Shown: positions 10,310 to 19,376 of the stretch, one piece after another | How positions within the stretch are numbered: the stretch's first letter is position 1 | Layout of the letters: each line of letters begins with the position of its first letter | Assembly (NCBI RefSeq): GCF_900070365.1 | Contig: NZ_LN850107.1 | Coordinates: 620,001 to 684,000 of the forward strand | Direction: 5' to 3' | Origin: Alloactinosynnema sp. L-07 | GTDB lineage: Bacteria > Actinomycetota > Actinomycetes > Mycobacteriales > Pseudonocardiaceae | DNA length: 64,000 nt | Made by a program: the position numbers and the translations under genes | Notes under the pieces: generated by a model | What the model saw: only the letters and a program-made list of their open reading frames with translations | Databases searched by the model: none | Told to the model about the DNA's origin: nothing

Positions 10310-11230
10310 ATGCGTAACAGGAGGACGATTCTGCGCGCGGGGGCCGTCGCGGCGGGGGCGGCGGCGGTCGGAGTCGGGGTGGCGGCCAGTGGCGAGGCGG
10401 CGCCGCGCGGGCGGGTCTATGTGCTCATTCACGGCACGCACGCCAATTCGCTGCACTGGTCGTGGGTGGCGGGGCGGTTGAGTGCGCGGGGTCATCGGGC
10501 CATCGCGGTCGATCTGCCGGGGCACGGGACCGAGGCCTACATCCCCCGCGCTTATCAGAGCCCGCAGGACCTCGACGGGCTGGCGGTTGAGGCGTCGCCG
10601 TTGGCGGGGATCACGTTGGAGGACTGGGTCGCCCATGTGACGGGGATCGTGCGGCAGACCGGGGCCCGGGTGGTGCTGGTGGGGCACAGTCAGGGCGGGG
10701 TGAGTGTGACCAGGGTGGCCGAGGCGATTCCGCACCTCGTCGAGCACATCGTCTACGTGGCCGCCTTCTGCTGTGTCGACCTGCGCTGCATGGCCGACTA
10801 CATGGGCACGCCCGAGGCGGCGGACGCGGTGACTCGGCGGATCGTGCCCATCGGCGACCCGGCGTCGCTGGGGGTGTCGCGGATGAACTGGCGATCGGGG
10901 GAGCCCGCCGACTTCGCGCTGTTCAAGGAGTTGATCGCGGCCGATCGTCCGGACGGCGAGGTCCGGGCGATGCTGAACACCCTGCAGCCCGACGAGGTGG
11001 CGGCGATCCCGGTGTCCGACGGGCGTGGCACCCCGCGGCGGTGGGGGCGGGTGCCTCGGACCTATGTGCGGTTCACCGAGGACCGGACGATCCCGCTCGC
11101 GCTACAGAATCGGATGATTCGGGAGGCGGACCGGGCCACCCCCGGAACCCGGTCCCGGGTGCACGACATCCGGTCGCCGCACTACCTGCCCCGCGACGAA
11201 CGGCTGGTGTCCATTCTGGACTCCGTGTGA
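10310..11230 (+). CDS. Exported alpha/beta hydrolase (methylesterase-like)
   Basis: This 306-residue protein has an N-terminal twin-arginine-like signal (NRRTILRAG followed by an alanine-rich hydrophobic run, residues 1-31). A compact alpha/beta hydrolase fold follows: an oxyanion HG at residues 41-42, nucleophile Ser127 in GHSQGG and a C-terminal SPH with His291. The TLEDWVAHV and GHSQGG pattern resembles the plant methylesterase/salicylate-binding esterase group, so an ester substrate is likely but unknown. ATG at 10310 follows AAGGAGGGG closely; an upstream in-frame ATG at 10271 has no such site. Confidence 0.85.
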   Translation: MRNRRTILRAGAVAAGAAAVGVGVAASGEAAPRGRVYVLIHGTHANSLHWSWVAGRLSARGHRAIAVDLPGHGTEAYIPRAYQSPQDLDGLAVEASPLAGITLEDWVAHVTGIVRQTGARVVLVGHSQGGVSVTRVAEAIPHLVEHIVYVAAFCCVDLRCMADYMGTPEAADAVTRRIVPIGDPASLGVSRMNWRSGEPADFALFKELIAADRPDGEVRAMLNTLQPDEVAAIPVSDGRGTPRRWGRVPRTYVRFTEDRTIPLALQNRMIREADRATPGTRSRVHDIRSPHYLPRDERLVSILDSV

Positions 11231-11238
11231 CCCGGCGC

Positions 11239-11268
11239 CCTGGCTGGACCGGCCGCGGTCCAGCCAGG
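11239..11268. terminator. Bidirectional hairpin terminator
   Basis: Perfect 12-bp arms (11239-11250 and 11257-11268, CCTGGCTGGACC type) with a 6-nt loop lie between the convergent hydrolase and DedA genes. Confidence 0.8.
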
Positions 11269-11276
11269 CGTGTGGC

Positions 11277-11945
11277 TCAGTGGACCGGGTCGAGGTCCTC
11301 GTCCCGGCGCAGGGGAGCCTCGACCACGGGGGCGGCGGCCTTCTTGCGCTTCTTGACCAAGTGGACCGTGACGCCGATGACGATCACGGCGCCCAGCAAC
11401 ACCAAGCCGCCGGTGGAGAGCACGCCTTCGATGCGCTTGGCGGCTTCGCCGAGGGCGGCGCCGATGCTGATGTGGATGGCCGACCAGCAGGCGGCTCCGG
11501 CGACGACGGCCGGGAGGAACTTGCGGTACGGCAAGCCTGACGTGCCCGCGGCGGCCGGGGTCAGGGTGCGGACCACCGGCATGAAGCGGGCGAAGAACAC
11601 CGCCCACGCTCCTCGTCGCTTGAGGATGTCGGTGGCTTTGTCCCAGCCTTCGGTGCCGTACTTCTGGATCAGCTTGGTCTCGCGGAGGCGGGGGCCGAAC
11701 CTGCGGCCGATGAAGTAGCCGATCGAGTCGCCGATGCCCGCGCACACGGTCACCACGGCCCACAGGATCAGGAAGCGGGGCACGCTGTTGACGGTGGTGG
11801 CGGCGACAAGCAGGCCCGCCTCACCGGGGGCGATGAAGCCGAGGCCGATGGTGCACTCCGCCAACACCAGACCGCCGGTGGCGGCGACTAGGGCGGGCTG
11901 CGGCAGCGCCTGGAGCCATTCGAGCACGTCGGTAACCAAGGCCAC
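11277..11945 (-). CDS. DedA-family membrane protein
   Basis: DedA/VTT proteins are lipid-scramblase-like integral membrane proteins, with undecaprenyl-phosphate recycling shown for some members. The 222 residues show the re-entrant E..IGLGFIAPGEAGL segment near the N-terminus, GDSIGYFIGRRFG, and the diagnostic FARFMPVVRTLTPAAAG arginine motif, then C-terminal membrane helices and a charged tail. GTG at 11945 has AGGGGG 9 bp upstream and is preferred; an ATG at 11963 would add six residues. It lies downstream of lipA behind several hairpins. Confidence 0.87.
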   Translation of the reverse strand: MALVTDVLEWLQALPQPALVAATGGLVLAECTIGLGFIAPGEAGLLVAATTVNSVPRFLILWAVVTVCAGIGDSIGYFIGRRFGPRLRETKLIQKYGTEGWDKATDILKRRGAWAVFFARFMPVVRTLTPAAAGTSGLPYRKFLPAVVAGAACWSAIHISIGAALGEAAKRIEGVLSTGGLVLLGAVIVIGVTVHLVKKRKKAAAPVVEAPLRRDEDLDPVH

Positions 11946-11966
11946 GGTGGAGATCCCCCTCATACG

Positions 11967-12076
11967 ACAGCGCCGGTCCCTCCGGCGCTGTGAAGTCTGT
12001 CGTTAAGAGGGAGCCTGGCATAACCGGGTTCCCTCTGAGATCGCCCTGAGATCTGACTTCGGGGTCAGACCTCAGG
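11967..12076 (-). terminator. Three successive hairpins between lipA and dedA
   Basis: From lipA outward these are: 12064-12076 with 12045-12057 (13-bp arms, one mismatch, TTCGGG loop), the likely lipA terminator; then a near-palindrome GAGGGAGCC against GGTTCCCTC around 12007-12035; then 11982-11991 with 11967-11976 (perfect 10-bp arms), directly before the dedA start region. The last contains GGAGGGA in its loop as read on the minus strand. Confidence 0.6.
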
Positions 12077-12116
12077 CGTATGCGGGGTCAGACGCACGGG
12101 GAACAGCGGGGTTGCC

Positions 12117-13133
12117 TTAGTGCTGTGGCGCGACTCGTTGCATGAGGGCGCTGATCTCCTGGCTGGAGGAGCCTGCCTCGGCGAGGTGGCGCAGGTTCGC
12201 CGGGACCTCCTCGCCGCGGTGTTCGACGGCCTGGGTGTAGAGCCTGCCCGCGCGGTAGGACGAGCGGACCAGCGGTCCGGCCATGACGCCCGCGAAGCCC
12301 AGTGACTCGGCGGTTTCCTTGTGCGCGAGGAATTCCTCGGGCTTGACCCACCGGTCGATCGGGTGGTGGCGCAGGCTCGGCCGCAGGTACTGGGTGATCG
12401 TGATGATGTCGCAGCCCGCGTTGTGGAGATCGGCCAGCGCCTCGGTGATCTCCTCCGGGGTCTCGCCCATGCCGAGGATCAGGTTCGACTTGGTGACCAG
12501 GCCGTATTCGCGGGCCTGGGTGATCACGTCGAGCGAGCGCTCGTAGCGGAAGGCCGGGCGGATGCTCTTGAAGATCCGCGGCACCGTCTCCAGGTTGTGC
12601 GCGAGCACCTGCGGACGCGAGCCGAACACCTCTTCCAGTTGCTCGGGCACGGCGTTGAAGTCGGGGATCAGCAGCTCGACGCCAGTGCCGGGGTTGAGCG
12701 CGTGGATCTGGCGGACGGTCTCGGCGTAGAGCCACGCGCCGCCGTCGGGCAGGTCGTCGCGGGCGACGCCGGTGATGGTCGAGTAGCGCAGGCCCATGGC
12801 CTGGACGGACTCGGCGACGCGGCGGGGCTCGTCGCGATCGAGATCGGCGGGCTTGCCGGTGTCGATCTGGCAGAAGTCGCAGCGGCGGGTGCACTGCTCG
12901 CCGCCGATGAGGAAGGTCGCCTCGCGGTCTTCCCAGCACTCGTAGATGTTGGGGCAGCCCGCTTCCTCGCACACCGTGTGCAGGCCCTCGCGGCGAACCA
13001 GGCCCTTGAGTTCACGGAACTCGGGGCCCATCTTCGCGCGGGTCTTGATCCACGACGGCTTCTTCTCGATCGGCGTCTGGCTGTTGCGCACTTCCAGGCG
13101 CAGCATCTTCCGACCTTCAGGTGCGACTGTCAC
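12117..13133 (-). CDS. lipA: Lipoyl synthase
   Basis: LipA is a radical-SAM enzyme that inserts two sulfurs into protein-bound octanoyl groups to give lipoate. The 338-residue protein has both clusters' ligands: the auxiliary cluster Cys55, Cys60, Cys66 ([12 protein letters not shown]) and the SAM cluster Cys81, Cys85, Cys88 (CTRRCDFC). The C-terminal [11 protein letters not shown] segment with its serine ligand is present. GTG at 13133 matches the mycobacterial N-terminus. Its usual partner lipB lies 5 kb away here; targets include the E2 encoded at 20701-22377. Confidence 0.96.
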   Translation of the reverse strand: MTVAPEGRKMLRLEVRNSQTPIEKKPSWIKTRAKMGPEFRELKGLVRREGLHTVCEEAGCPNIYECWEDREATFLIGGEQCTRRCDFCQIDTGKPADLDRDEPRRVAESVQAMGLRYSTITGVARDDLPDGGAWLYAETVRQIHALNPGTGVELLIPDFNAVPEQLEEVFGSRPQVLAHNLETVPRIFKSIRPAFRYERSLDVITQAREYGLVTKSNLILGMGETPEEITEALADLHNAGCDIITITQYLRPSLRHHPIDRWVKPEEFLAHKETAESLGFAGVMAGPLVRSSYRAGRLYTQAVEHRGEEVPANLRHLAEAGSSSQEISALMQRVAPQH

Positions 13134-13179
13134 GCCGCTCAGGTTACGCCCAGGGTCCGGGTGACCGGTGTCACCCAGG

Positions 13180-14097
13180 TCACGCTGGGTCCGGCGAAAC
13201 GCCGGTCAGCTCGGCTGTGCGCTGCCACAATGTCCGGCCAAGGTCGGGATTGAGGGCCGCAGCCCTCGGTTTCGCCAAGGCGGGCTTGCCGAACAGCTCG
13301 GCCGGTCCGGCCGGTCCCCAGTACTGCCCGCCGACGACGTCGGGGGCCACCGCGGCGTAGAGCTGGGGCAGCGCGCCGCGTTCGACGGACTGGGTGACGA
13401 ACTTGTTGCCGACGGCGACGACCTTTGCCGCGGCCGAGCCGAACCGCAGCCGGGTCGAGTTGGTGGAGAGGCTGGTGTCGGTCATACCCGGGTGGGCGGC
13501 GACGCTCAGGACGCTGTCGCCCGCCGCGCGCAGCCGCCGGTCGAGTTCGAAGGCGAACAGCAGGTTGGCCAGCTTCGACTGGGAATAGGCGCCCACCGCG
13601 TTGTAGCGGCGGCGCTGGAAGTTCAGGTCGTCGACGTCGAGGCCGCCGCCGCGGTGGGCGAGGGACGACAGCGTGACCACGCGGGACCCTGGCGTGGTGC
13701 GCAGCGCGGGCATCAGCAGCCAGGTGAGCGCGGCGTGGCCGAGGTGGTTGGTGCCGATCTGGAGCTCGAACCCGTCGACCGTGGTGGAGGACGGCGTGCC
13801 CATGACGCCCGCGTTGTTCATCAGCACGTCGAGCCGGTCGCCGGTGCGCTCACGAACCTCGGCCGCGGCCTTGTGCACGGAGGCGAGGTCGGCCAGGTCG
13901 AGTTCGAGCAGCTCGGCCGGGCCCTCGATGGCCGCGATGGCGGCGTGGCCGCGCTCGATCGACCGGCAGCCGACGAGCACGTGCGCGCCGTGCGCGGCGA
14001 GCACCTGGGCGCTGCGCAGCCCCAGACCGGAGTTGGCCCCGGTGATGAGGACGGTGCGCCCGCCCAGGTCGCCGATCTCGGCCTCGGACCACGCCAT
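13180..14097 (-). CDS. Short-chain dehydrogenase/reductase
   Basis: This NAD(P)-dependent oxidoreductase of 305 residues has the cofactor motif TGANSGLG (residues 19-26), NNAG, and the catalytic pair YSQSK with an upstream serine in TLSSLAHRG. The long C-terminal part ([18 protein letters not shown]) is typical of the protochlorophyllide-reductase/retinol-dehydrogenase-like subgroup common in actinomycetes. The substrate is unknown. It lies 53 bp downstream of the unknown gene ending at 14151, so the two may be cotranscribed under the TetR regulator's operators. Confidence 0.87.
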   Translation of the reverse strand: MAWSEAEIGDLGGRTVLITGANSGLGLRSAQVLAAHGAHVLVGCRSIERGHAAIAAIEGPAELLELDLADLASVHKAAAEVRERTGDRLDVLMNNAGVMGTPSSTTVDGFELQIGTNHLGHAALTWLLMPALRTTPGSRVVTLSSLAHRGGGLDVDDLNFQRRRYNAVGAYSQSKLANLLFAFELDRRLRAAGDSVLSVAAHPGMTDTSLSTNSTRLRFGSAAAKVVAVGNKFVTQSVERGALPQLYAAVAPDVVGGQYWGPAGPAELFGKPALAKPRAAALNPDLGRTLWQRTAELTGVSPDPA

Positions 14098-14150
14098 CGT
14101 GCCTCCCTGGTTCTGCGATCGAGCCTATGGTCTGCCCGCTGAGACCGCGC

Positions 14151-14675
14151 TCAGGCGCTGGCCACCAGCTTGCGCAGCAGCAGCTCGACCGGGTTGCGCC
14201 GCTTGCCAGCGACCCGATCCGGCGAGCTGCGCACGAGCGCGACGAAGGCGGCGCCGACCCTGGTGATCTCGGCCTTGTCCTCGTGCGGCTCGGCCAGCCC
14301 GGCGGCCAGCGCGAGCATGCGCTGTTCGCTGTCCAGGGCCGGGCGCAGCAGCCCGGGGTAGGTCAGCGCGGCCTGGTCGACCAGCCTGCGCAGCGCCGGG
14401 TGTTCGGTGGCGGCGGTCCGCCACGCCTGCGACACCGTGTCGACCAGGTCGATCGACGCGTCGCGCTCGGCCTCGGCCTGCGCGAGGCCGACCCGGCCGG
14501 TCAGCTTCAGTGTCCAGCGGTAGTGCAGGGCGAGCAGCAGCTCCTCGTGGCTGCCGAACACCTCGTCGACGCCGGGCACCTCCGCGTACGGCAGCACGCT
14601 CTCGGGCGTGCGTGCCGCGTGTGCCACGACGGCGTCCATCGCGTCTCGTCTGCGGTAGTAGTCGTTCCAGCTCAT
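14151..14675 (-). CDS. Uncharacterised helical protein, divergent from tetR
   Basis: This 174-residue, largely alpha-helical protein starts MSWNDYYRRRDAMDAVVAHA. I do not recognise a characterised family. It has no signal peptide, membrane helix or cysteine. ATG at 14675 follows a GGAGGGGA-type site; an upstream ATG at 14753 would run through the operator region. It is transcribed divergently from a TetR gene, and two copies of one 15-bp operator lie between them, which suggests it is the main target of that regulator. Confidence 0.65.
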   Translation of the reverse strand: MSWNDYYRRRDAMDAVVAHAARTPESVLPYAEVPGVDEVFGSHEELLLALHYRWTLKLTGRVGLAQAEAERDASIDLVDTVSQAWRTAATEHPALRRLVDQAALTYPGLLRPALDSEQRMLALAAGLAEPHEDKAEITRVGAAFVALVRSSPDRVAGKRRNPVELLLRKLVASA

Positions 14676-14722
14676 GGCCCCTGGCTCCCCTCCGTCACCT
14701 TGGTCATACCGTGGGTTTCCGG

Positions 14723-14737
14723 CATACCATCGGTACG
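14723..14737. promoter_or_regulatory. Predicted TetR operator, copy 1
   Basis: CATACC-N3-GGTACG is a quasi-palindrome. Its reverse complement matches copy 2 at 13 of 15 positions. It lies in the 122-bp divergent gap, nearer the unknown gene. Confidence 0.6.
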
Positions 14738-14766
14738 GAACCGATAAGGCCAACCTACCACGAGTA

Positions 14767-14781
14767 CGTACCGCCGGTATG
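14767..14781. promoter_or_regulatory. Predicted TetR operator, copy 2
   Basis: CGTACC-N3-GGTATG lies 17 bp before the tetR start and is centred 44 bp (about four helical turns) from copy 1. Extra half-sites CATACC (14705-14710) and CGTACC (14783-14788) flank the pair. Confidence 0.6.
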
Positions 14782-14797
14782 TCGTACCGTTGTGAAT

Positions 14798-15409
14798 ATG
14801 ACGACAGCGCAGTCGCGGAGAGTGGACTACAGCGAAAGCACCAGGCAGGCCCTGGTCGATTCCGCTGTCGATTTGTTCACCAAGCGTGGCTACGCGGCCA
14901 CCTCGCTCGACGCCATCGCCAAGCGCGCCCGGGTCACCAAGGGCGCCCTGTATCACCACTTCTCCGGCAAGCAAGCCCTGTTCGAGGCCGCTTTCCGGTC
15001 CGTGGAGACAGCCGTCATGGCCCGGCTCGGCGAGGTCGTCGCAGGCCCGGGGGCGGCGTGGGACCGGGTGCTGGGCGGGCTCCAGGCGTATATCAAAATC
15101 TGCATGGAGCCGTCCTATCAGCGCATCGCCATCCATGAGGGACCTGTCGTCATGGGCTGGGAACGGTGGCGGGAGGCGGAGGAACATTTGAGTTACGGGA
15201 TTGTGAAATCCGCCCTCGAATCGCTGATCGAGGCGCGAGAAATCGACGAAATGCCCGTCGAAGTCACCACCCGGATACTCTTCGGCGCCCTCTCCACCGG
15301 CGCGACGATCATCGCCGCCGCCGACGACGCGAAGAAGGCGGCTGCGGATGTGATGTTCACGATCACGAAGGTGCTGGAGGGGCTGCGCAGGCCTCAGGCC
15401 GCCGGATAA
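14798..15409 (+). CDS. TetR-family transcriptional regulator
   Basis: This 203-residue repressor has a classical N-terminal helix-turn-helix (TSLDAIAKRARVTKGALYHHFSGK, in two blocks near residues 35-58). Its C-terminal domain carries the QRIAIHEGPVVMGWERWREAE segment found in the TetR_C subgroup around SCO-type regulators. ATG at 14798 starts right behind two predicted operators, which suggests autoregulation and control of the divergent gene. The effector is unknown. Confidence 0.9.
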   Translation: MTTAQSRRVDYSESTRQALVDSAVDLFTKRGYAATSLDAIAKRARVTKGALYHHFSGKQALFEAAFRSVETAVMARLGEVVAGPGAAWDRVLGGLQAYIKICMEPSYQRIAIHEGPVVMGWERWREAEEHLSYGIVKSALESLIEAREIDEMPVEVTTRILFGALSTGATIIAAADDAKKAAADVMFTITKVLEGLRRPQAAG

Positions 15410-15460
15410 CGCGAGTACGGTCTCCGACGATCCTCATTTGAGGACACCCTGGGGGAGATC

Positions 15461-16384
15461 ATGACCGAATCGACGACGGACATCGTCCGTGCGCCGTTCA
15501 CCGACAGACCCGCGTTGTCCGACCCCACCACCGCGATCTTGCTTCGGCCCATGCGGTGTTCGCAGACCCTGTGGCGGGTGGTCGGTGTCATCCTGGGGTT
15601 GTCCTGCGCACTGCAGTGGGTCGCCATGGCGATGTCGGATGACCCGGTGCGGACGTTCTTCACCAGCACCGTTTGGTCGTCTGTGAGCTTCGGTGTGGTG
15701 ATCACACAACTCCATCTGGTGCGTGGGCACACCGCGATGTCGGAGTTGCTTGGCGCGCAGGCGTGGCGGCCGGTCGGTGTGCGGGTTTTGCGCGGTACTT
15801 CGCTGTTTGGGGTGAGCGTGGTCGAAGTCGGCGACGGTGTGGGGCCGCTGCGGGTGTTCGGGGCTTCGCGTGCGCACCTGGCGGTGGCGGTTCGGACGGG
15901 AACCGCGTGGGTTGTCGGGCCGGACGGCCGGGGTCGGGCCGCGCTGCGGTTGGAGGGTTCGCACCACGCCTGGCCCGCCCGCGTGCATCGGCGACCGGTC
16001 AAGCCCGCTCGCGTGCCCGCCGCGGACTCGGATGCCAGCGCGATGTGGGCGCGGCAGTCACGGTCATGGTGGAAGGCGCCGGAGAATCGGCGGCTGGGTG
16101 AGTTGCTGGGTGCGGGGGAGTGGACCAAGGTGTCCGCCTCGCTCGCGCCGTGGCAGGCGAGGATGGACGGCACCACCTACGGCGTCGCGACGCTCCGCTT
16201 GCCGGACGGCCGCGTGCTGCTGGCGGCGATGCCCGCCGCGCCGGTCGACGTGCTCGGGACCGTGTGGGACACCGGGTCGCTGTGGCTCGTCGGCCAACCG
16301 GAGCCCGGCAGGACCCTCGCAGTGGGCTTCCCCGGCTATCCGCTTCTTACCGCGGCGACGATCTGCGAGGCCACCGGTGTCTGA
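15461..16384 (+). CDS. Membrane protein, first of three overlapping paralogs
   Basis: This 307-residue protein of unknown function has two hydrophobic segments (about residues 38-58 and 68-85) followed by a soluble beta-rich part. It ends in the shared C-terminal motif TGSLWLVGQPEPGRTLAVGFPGYP. The two following genes carry the same motif and a shared 'GEW..PW' block (here AGEWTKVSASLAPW). It overlaps the next gene by 8 bp. There is a tandem start region with GGGGGAG upstream of ATG 15461. No homolog of known function is recognised. Confidence 0.7.
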   Translation: MTESTTDIVRAPFTDRPALSDPTTAILLRPMRCSQTLWRVVGVILGLSCALQWVAMAMSDDPVRTFFTSTVWSSVSFGVVITQLHLVRGHTAMSELLGAQAWRPVGVRVLRGTSLFGVSVVEVGDGVGPLRVFGASRAHLAVAVRTGTAWVVGPDGRGRAALRLEGSHHAWPARVHRRPVKPARVPAADSDASAMWARQSRSWWKAPENRRLGELLGAGEWTKVSASLAPWQARMDGTTYGVATLRLPDGRVLLAAMPAAPVDVLGTVWDTGSLWLVGQPEPGRTLAVGFPGYPLLTAATICEATGV

Positions 16385-17390
16385 CACGATCACTGTCCCC
16401 GAGCCGCGGCTGGACATGCCCGTCTTGGCCGACCCGACGACGAACCTGGTGTTCACGGCCGCCGAAGACGTCCGGCGCGTGACGCGCCTGATCTGCGTGT
16501 TGTATCCCGTTTTCGCGCTTGCCCTGTATCTCCTGATCGAGTGGGAGGACGACAAGCCGTGGGCGATCAAGTTCGTTGTGGCCTCTGTCGCGTATGCGCT
16601 GGCAGGTGCGCTGTACCTGCTTGTGGTGCCGCGGCGACCGACCCGGGAGTTCTTGGCCCGAAACGGGTGGCGCCCCGCGTCCGCGCGGTTGATCGGCTCG
16701 ACGCTTGAGGTCGACGATCCTCAGGTTCGGCACCTGCGGCTCACCTTCGTGCCGCGTGCACACCGCTTGGTGATCGCCCGGACCGGGCGGGTGTGGCTCG
16801 TCGGACCGGACGCGGGCGGGCGGGTGGCGGTTCGGGTGGAGGGATCCCATGCCGTGCATCCCGTGCGGCGGGCGGATGGGACAGGAGCATCGCGGACGGA
16901 ACGCCTCGGCGATGGCGCGACGGTCACCCGGCTCACGGCCCGAAGGTTGGCCTCAACTCCCGTGCTGACTGTCTCGGCCATGGGGCTGGGTTACGCAGCG
17001 GTCTCGGTGAACTTCACCGCACCCTTGTTCGGAACGCTGGTCAGCTGCGCGGTGATGACGCTGTTCTGGAGCGTCGCGGTGATTTATCAGTGGCAGTGGT
17101 GCAGGCTGCCCGCGCTGATCAACGCGGGCGAGTGGGTTCGGGCCGAGATCCAGTTGGCGCCGTGGACTGCCCAGCGGAACCAGATCGCCAGCGCTCACGG
17201 GCATATCCGGCTGGCAGACGGCACGATCCTGGCCATCAGTATGCGGGCCGCGAAGGTTGATCTGCTGGGCACGATCTTGGAGTCGGGCGTGCTGTGGGTG
17301 GCGGGGGAGCCCCAGCCCGGCCGGACTGTCGCGGTCGGCTTTCCAGGTTATCCGCAGCTCGCCGTCGCGAAGATCGCCGCGTATGGGTGA
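16377..17390 (+). CDS. Membrane protein, second of three overlapping paralogs
   Basis: This 337-residue paralog of its neighbours has an N-terminal hydrophobic hairpin (about residues 32-80), a middle soluble domain (WLVGPDAGGRVAVRVEGSH closely matches the first paralog's WVVGPDGRGRAALRLEGSH), and a second hydrophobic pair (about 200-240). It has the AGEWVRAEIQLAPW block and the C-terminal VAGEPQPGRTVAVGFPGYP motif. GTG at 16377 lies inside the end of gene 1 and it overlaps gene 3 by 8 bp, so expression is probably coupled. Function is unknown. Confidence 0.7.
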   Translation: MSDTITVPEPRLDMPVLADPTTNLVFTAAEDVRRVTRLICVLYPVFALALYLLIEWEDDKPWAIKFVVASVAYALAGALYLLVVPRRPTREFLARNGWRPASARLIGSTLEVDDPQVRHLRLTFVPRAHRLVIARTGRVWLVGPDAGGRVAVRVEGSHAVHPVRRADGTGASRTERLGDGATVTRLTARRLASTPVLTVSAMGLGYAAVSVNFTAPLFGTLVSCAVMTLFWSVAVIYQWQWCRLPALINAGEWVRAEIQLAPWTAQRNQIASAHGHIRLADGTILAISMRAAKVDLLGTILESGVLWVAGEPQPGRTVAVGFPGYPQLAVAKIAAYG

Positions 17391-18063
17391 CGCCGGTTGG
17401 ATCCCGCTGGCTGAGCGCAGGCGCAGGCAGGCGCGGGTAGGCGCGGTGGTGTCGGTGCTGATGGTTTCCGGGATGGTGGTGACTTACGCCCTCCTGGACC
17501 AGCCGATTCCGTATGGGTGGGTCATGCTCCTGGCGATGGGGGTGGCCATCTACCTGCCCACTGGCCGGCGCCGATCGCCTGGGCGCCCGGTGGTCGAGGC
17601 GGACCGGATCTTTCGGCGGGTGGCCGTGGTGAAGCGGTGGATCACCGTCGTGCCGGTGCTCTGGTTGGTGGCTCTGTTCGGCCTGGCGCTTGTGTTCGGC
17701 TGGGACCTGAACGACGCCGCGTTGCCTGGGGCGGCCACTATGGGCGCGTTATTCAGCGCGGGGTTCGCCTATCGGTTCGGTTCGTGGCGGTTGCTGTCGC
17801 TGATCGAGGCGGAGTGGGCCGAGGTGGACGTCGACCTAGAGCCCTGGGCGATACGTGGTGACGGGACCGTGAAGGCTGAGGGCACGATGCGCCGGGCGGA
17901 CGGGGTCGAGCTCGCCATCAGCATGCACAGCGCACCTGCGGAGCTTGTGGGGGCGATGTGGGAGACCGGTGTGGTGTGGGTGGCCGGGGAGCCCACGCCC
18001 GAGAGCGCCGTGGCGGTGGGCCTCCCCGGCTATCCGCTGCTCGCGGTGGCGCGGGTCAGCTGA
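17383..18063 (+). CDS. Membrane protein, third of three overlapping paralogs
   Basis: The shortest paralog (226 residues) keeps two hydrophobic pairs (about residues 22-60 and 85-130) and the C-terminal domain with [19 protein letters not shown], but lacks the middle domain of paralog 2. ATG at 17383 overlaps the previous stop by 8 bp. Its stop overlaps the convergent lipB stop region by 8 bp, leaving no room for a terminator. Function is unknown. Confidence 0.68.
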   Translation: MGDAGWIPLAERRRRQARVGAVVSVLMVSGMVVTYALLDQPIPYGWVMLLAMGVAIYLPTGRRRSPGRPVVEADRIFRRVAVVKRWITVVPVLWLVALFGLALVFGWDLNDAALPGAATMGALFSAGFAYRFGSWRLLSLIEAEWAEVDVDLEPWAIRGDGTVKAEGTMRRADGVELAISMHSAPAELVGAMWETGVVWVAGEPTPESAVAVGLPGYPLLAVARVS

Positions 18064-18790
18064 GGGCGAAGGTGACGCCGGGGCTGGTCGGTTCCGCCGG
18101 GGTCAGCCAGTGGTCGGCCACCGGCAGCGTGCCCTCCAGCGCCTTGAGCACGGCTTCGCGGGCCAACGGCAGGACCTCGGCGACGCTGACCTGGCGGCCC
18201 AACTCCAAAGTGAGCGAGGTGACGCCCGCGTCGCGGATGCCGCAGGGGACTATGCGGTCGAAGGCGCTCAGGTCGGCGTCGCAGTTGATTTCGAAGCCGT
18301 GCATGGTGACGCCGCGTTGGACGCGGATGCCGATGGCGGCGATCTTGCGTTCCGGGCGGGTGGCGTCGGCGGGCAGCCAGACGCCGCTGCGGCCCTCGAC
18401 GCGGCCGGTGCGCAGGCCCAGTGTGGCGCAGACCGAGATCAGGGCCTCCTCGACGCGGCGGACGTACTGGACGACGTCGACCGGGTCGGACAGCTTGATG
18501 ATCGGGTAGCCGACGAGCTGGCCGGGGCCGTGCCAGGTGATCTTGCCGCCGCGGTCGACGTCGATCACCGGAGTGCCGTCGTCGGGGCGCTCGTCGGGCT
18601 CGGTGCGCTTGCCCGCGGTGTAGACCGACGGGTGTTCCAGCAGCAGGAGAGTGTCGCCGCCGAGGTCGTCGGCGCGGGCGCCCGCGAGGTCCTTCTGCAG
18701 GTCCCACGCCTCGACATAGTCGATCAGGCCGACCTCGCGCACCTCGACCTGGGGGCCGTCCGCGCGACAGGAGATGTTCGCTGTGCTCAC
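18056..18790 (-). CDS. lipB: Octanoyl-(lipoyl)-ACP:protein transferase
   Basis: LipB moves octanoate from ACP to lipoyl-domain lysines before LipA adds sulfur. The 244-residue protein has [16 protein letters not shown] with His87, the catalytic Lys149 (RKIAAIG) and Cys183 ([13 protein letters not shown]), as the family requires. GTG is at 18790. It is part of a minus-strand run with the PAP2 and epimerase genes. In mycobacteria lipB and lipA are adjacent; here about 4.9 kb of accessory genes separates them. Confidence 0.95.
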   Translation of the reverse strand: MSTANISCRADGPQVEVREVGLIDYVEAWDLQKDLAGARADDLGGDTLLLLEHPSVYTAGKRTEPDERPDDGTPVIDVDRGGKITWHGPGQLVGYPIIKLSDPVDVVQYVRRVEEALISVCATLGLRTGRVEGRSGVWLPADATRPERKIAAIGIRVQRGVTMHGFEINCDADLSAFDRIVPCGIRDAGVTSLTLELGRQVSVAEVLPLAREAVLKALEGTLPVADHWLTPAEPTSPGVTFALS

Positions 18791-18800
18791 GCCCGCGACC

Positions 18801-19376
18801 CTACGCCGGGGCAGGCAGCAGCCGTAACGCGCGGGCGGCCAGCAGGCCCACCCCGGCCACCCCGAGGGTCGCGCCGAGGACGTCGGTCAGCCAGTGCACG
18901 TCGAGGAGCACGCGGCACACGGCGGCCACGAAGACCGTCAGCACCGATCCGAGCACGACCATCCGCAGTCGGTCCCTGGTCAGCCACGCGCAGAGGACCG
19001 CCGCGGTGAACCCGACCGACGCCACCGACACCACGTGCCCGCTCGGGAAGCTGAAGTCGGGGTAGTCGGTGGGCCGCGCCCGCTCGAACAGCGGCTTCAC
19101 CAGCGACACCGCCCGACACGCGGCGAGCAGGACGATCGCGCGCAGGAATAGGCCTCTGCGCGCCCGCACGGCGACGGCCGCGATCACCAGGCCCAGCGCG
19201 GCGACCAGGGGCAGGATCGGCCCGAGGACCAAGGTCACGACCGAGGCGACGTCGACCGCGGGGCCGCCGCCCATGGCGTCGGCGACGAACCGGTCGACCC
19301 CGGGCGGCTCCCCGGACACGGCGAGGCCGAGGAAGACGAAGGCGAGCACGAGGGTTACGCCGATCCGGATGATCAT
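18801..19376 (-). CDS. PAP2-superfamily membrane phosphatase
   Basis: This predicted lipid phosphatase of 191 residues has about five membrane helices. The three PAP2 motifs appear in order: [19 protein letters not shown], and [14 protein letters not shown] with the catalytic histidine. Phosphatidate, undecaprenyl-PP or phosphatidylglycerol-phosphate are possible substrates. Its ATG overlaps the stop of the preceding repeat-rich ORF by 4 bp (ATGA), so translation may be coupled. The start MIIRIG resembles the MITR starts in the repeats upstream. Confidence 0.85.
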   Translation of the reverse strand: MIIRIGVTLVLAFVFLGLAVSGEPPGVDRFVADAMGGGPAVDVASVVTLVLGPILPLVAALGLVIAAVAVRARRGLFLRAIVLLAACRAVSLVKPLFERARPTDYPDFSFPSGHVVSVASVGFTAAVLCAWLTRDRLRMVVLGSVLTVFVAAVCRVLLDVHWLTDVLGATLGVAGVGLLAARALRLLPAPA

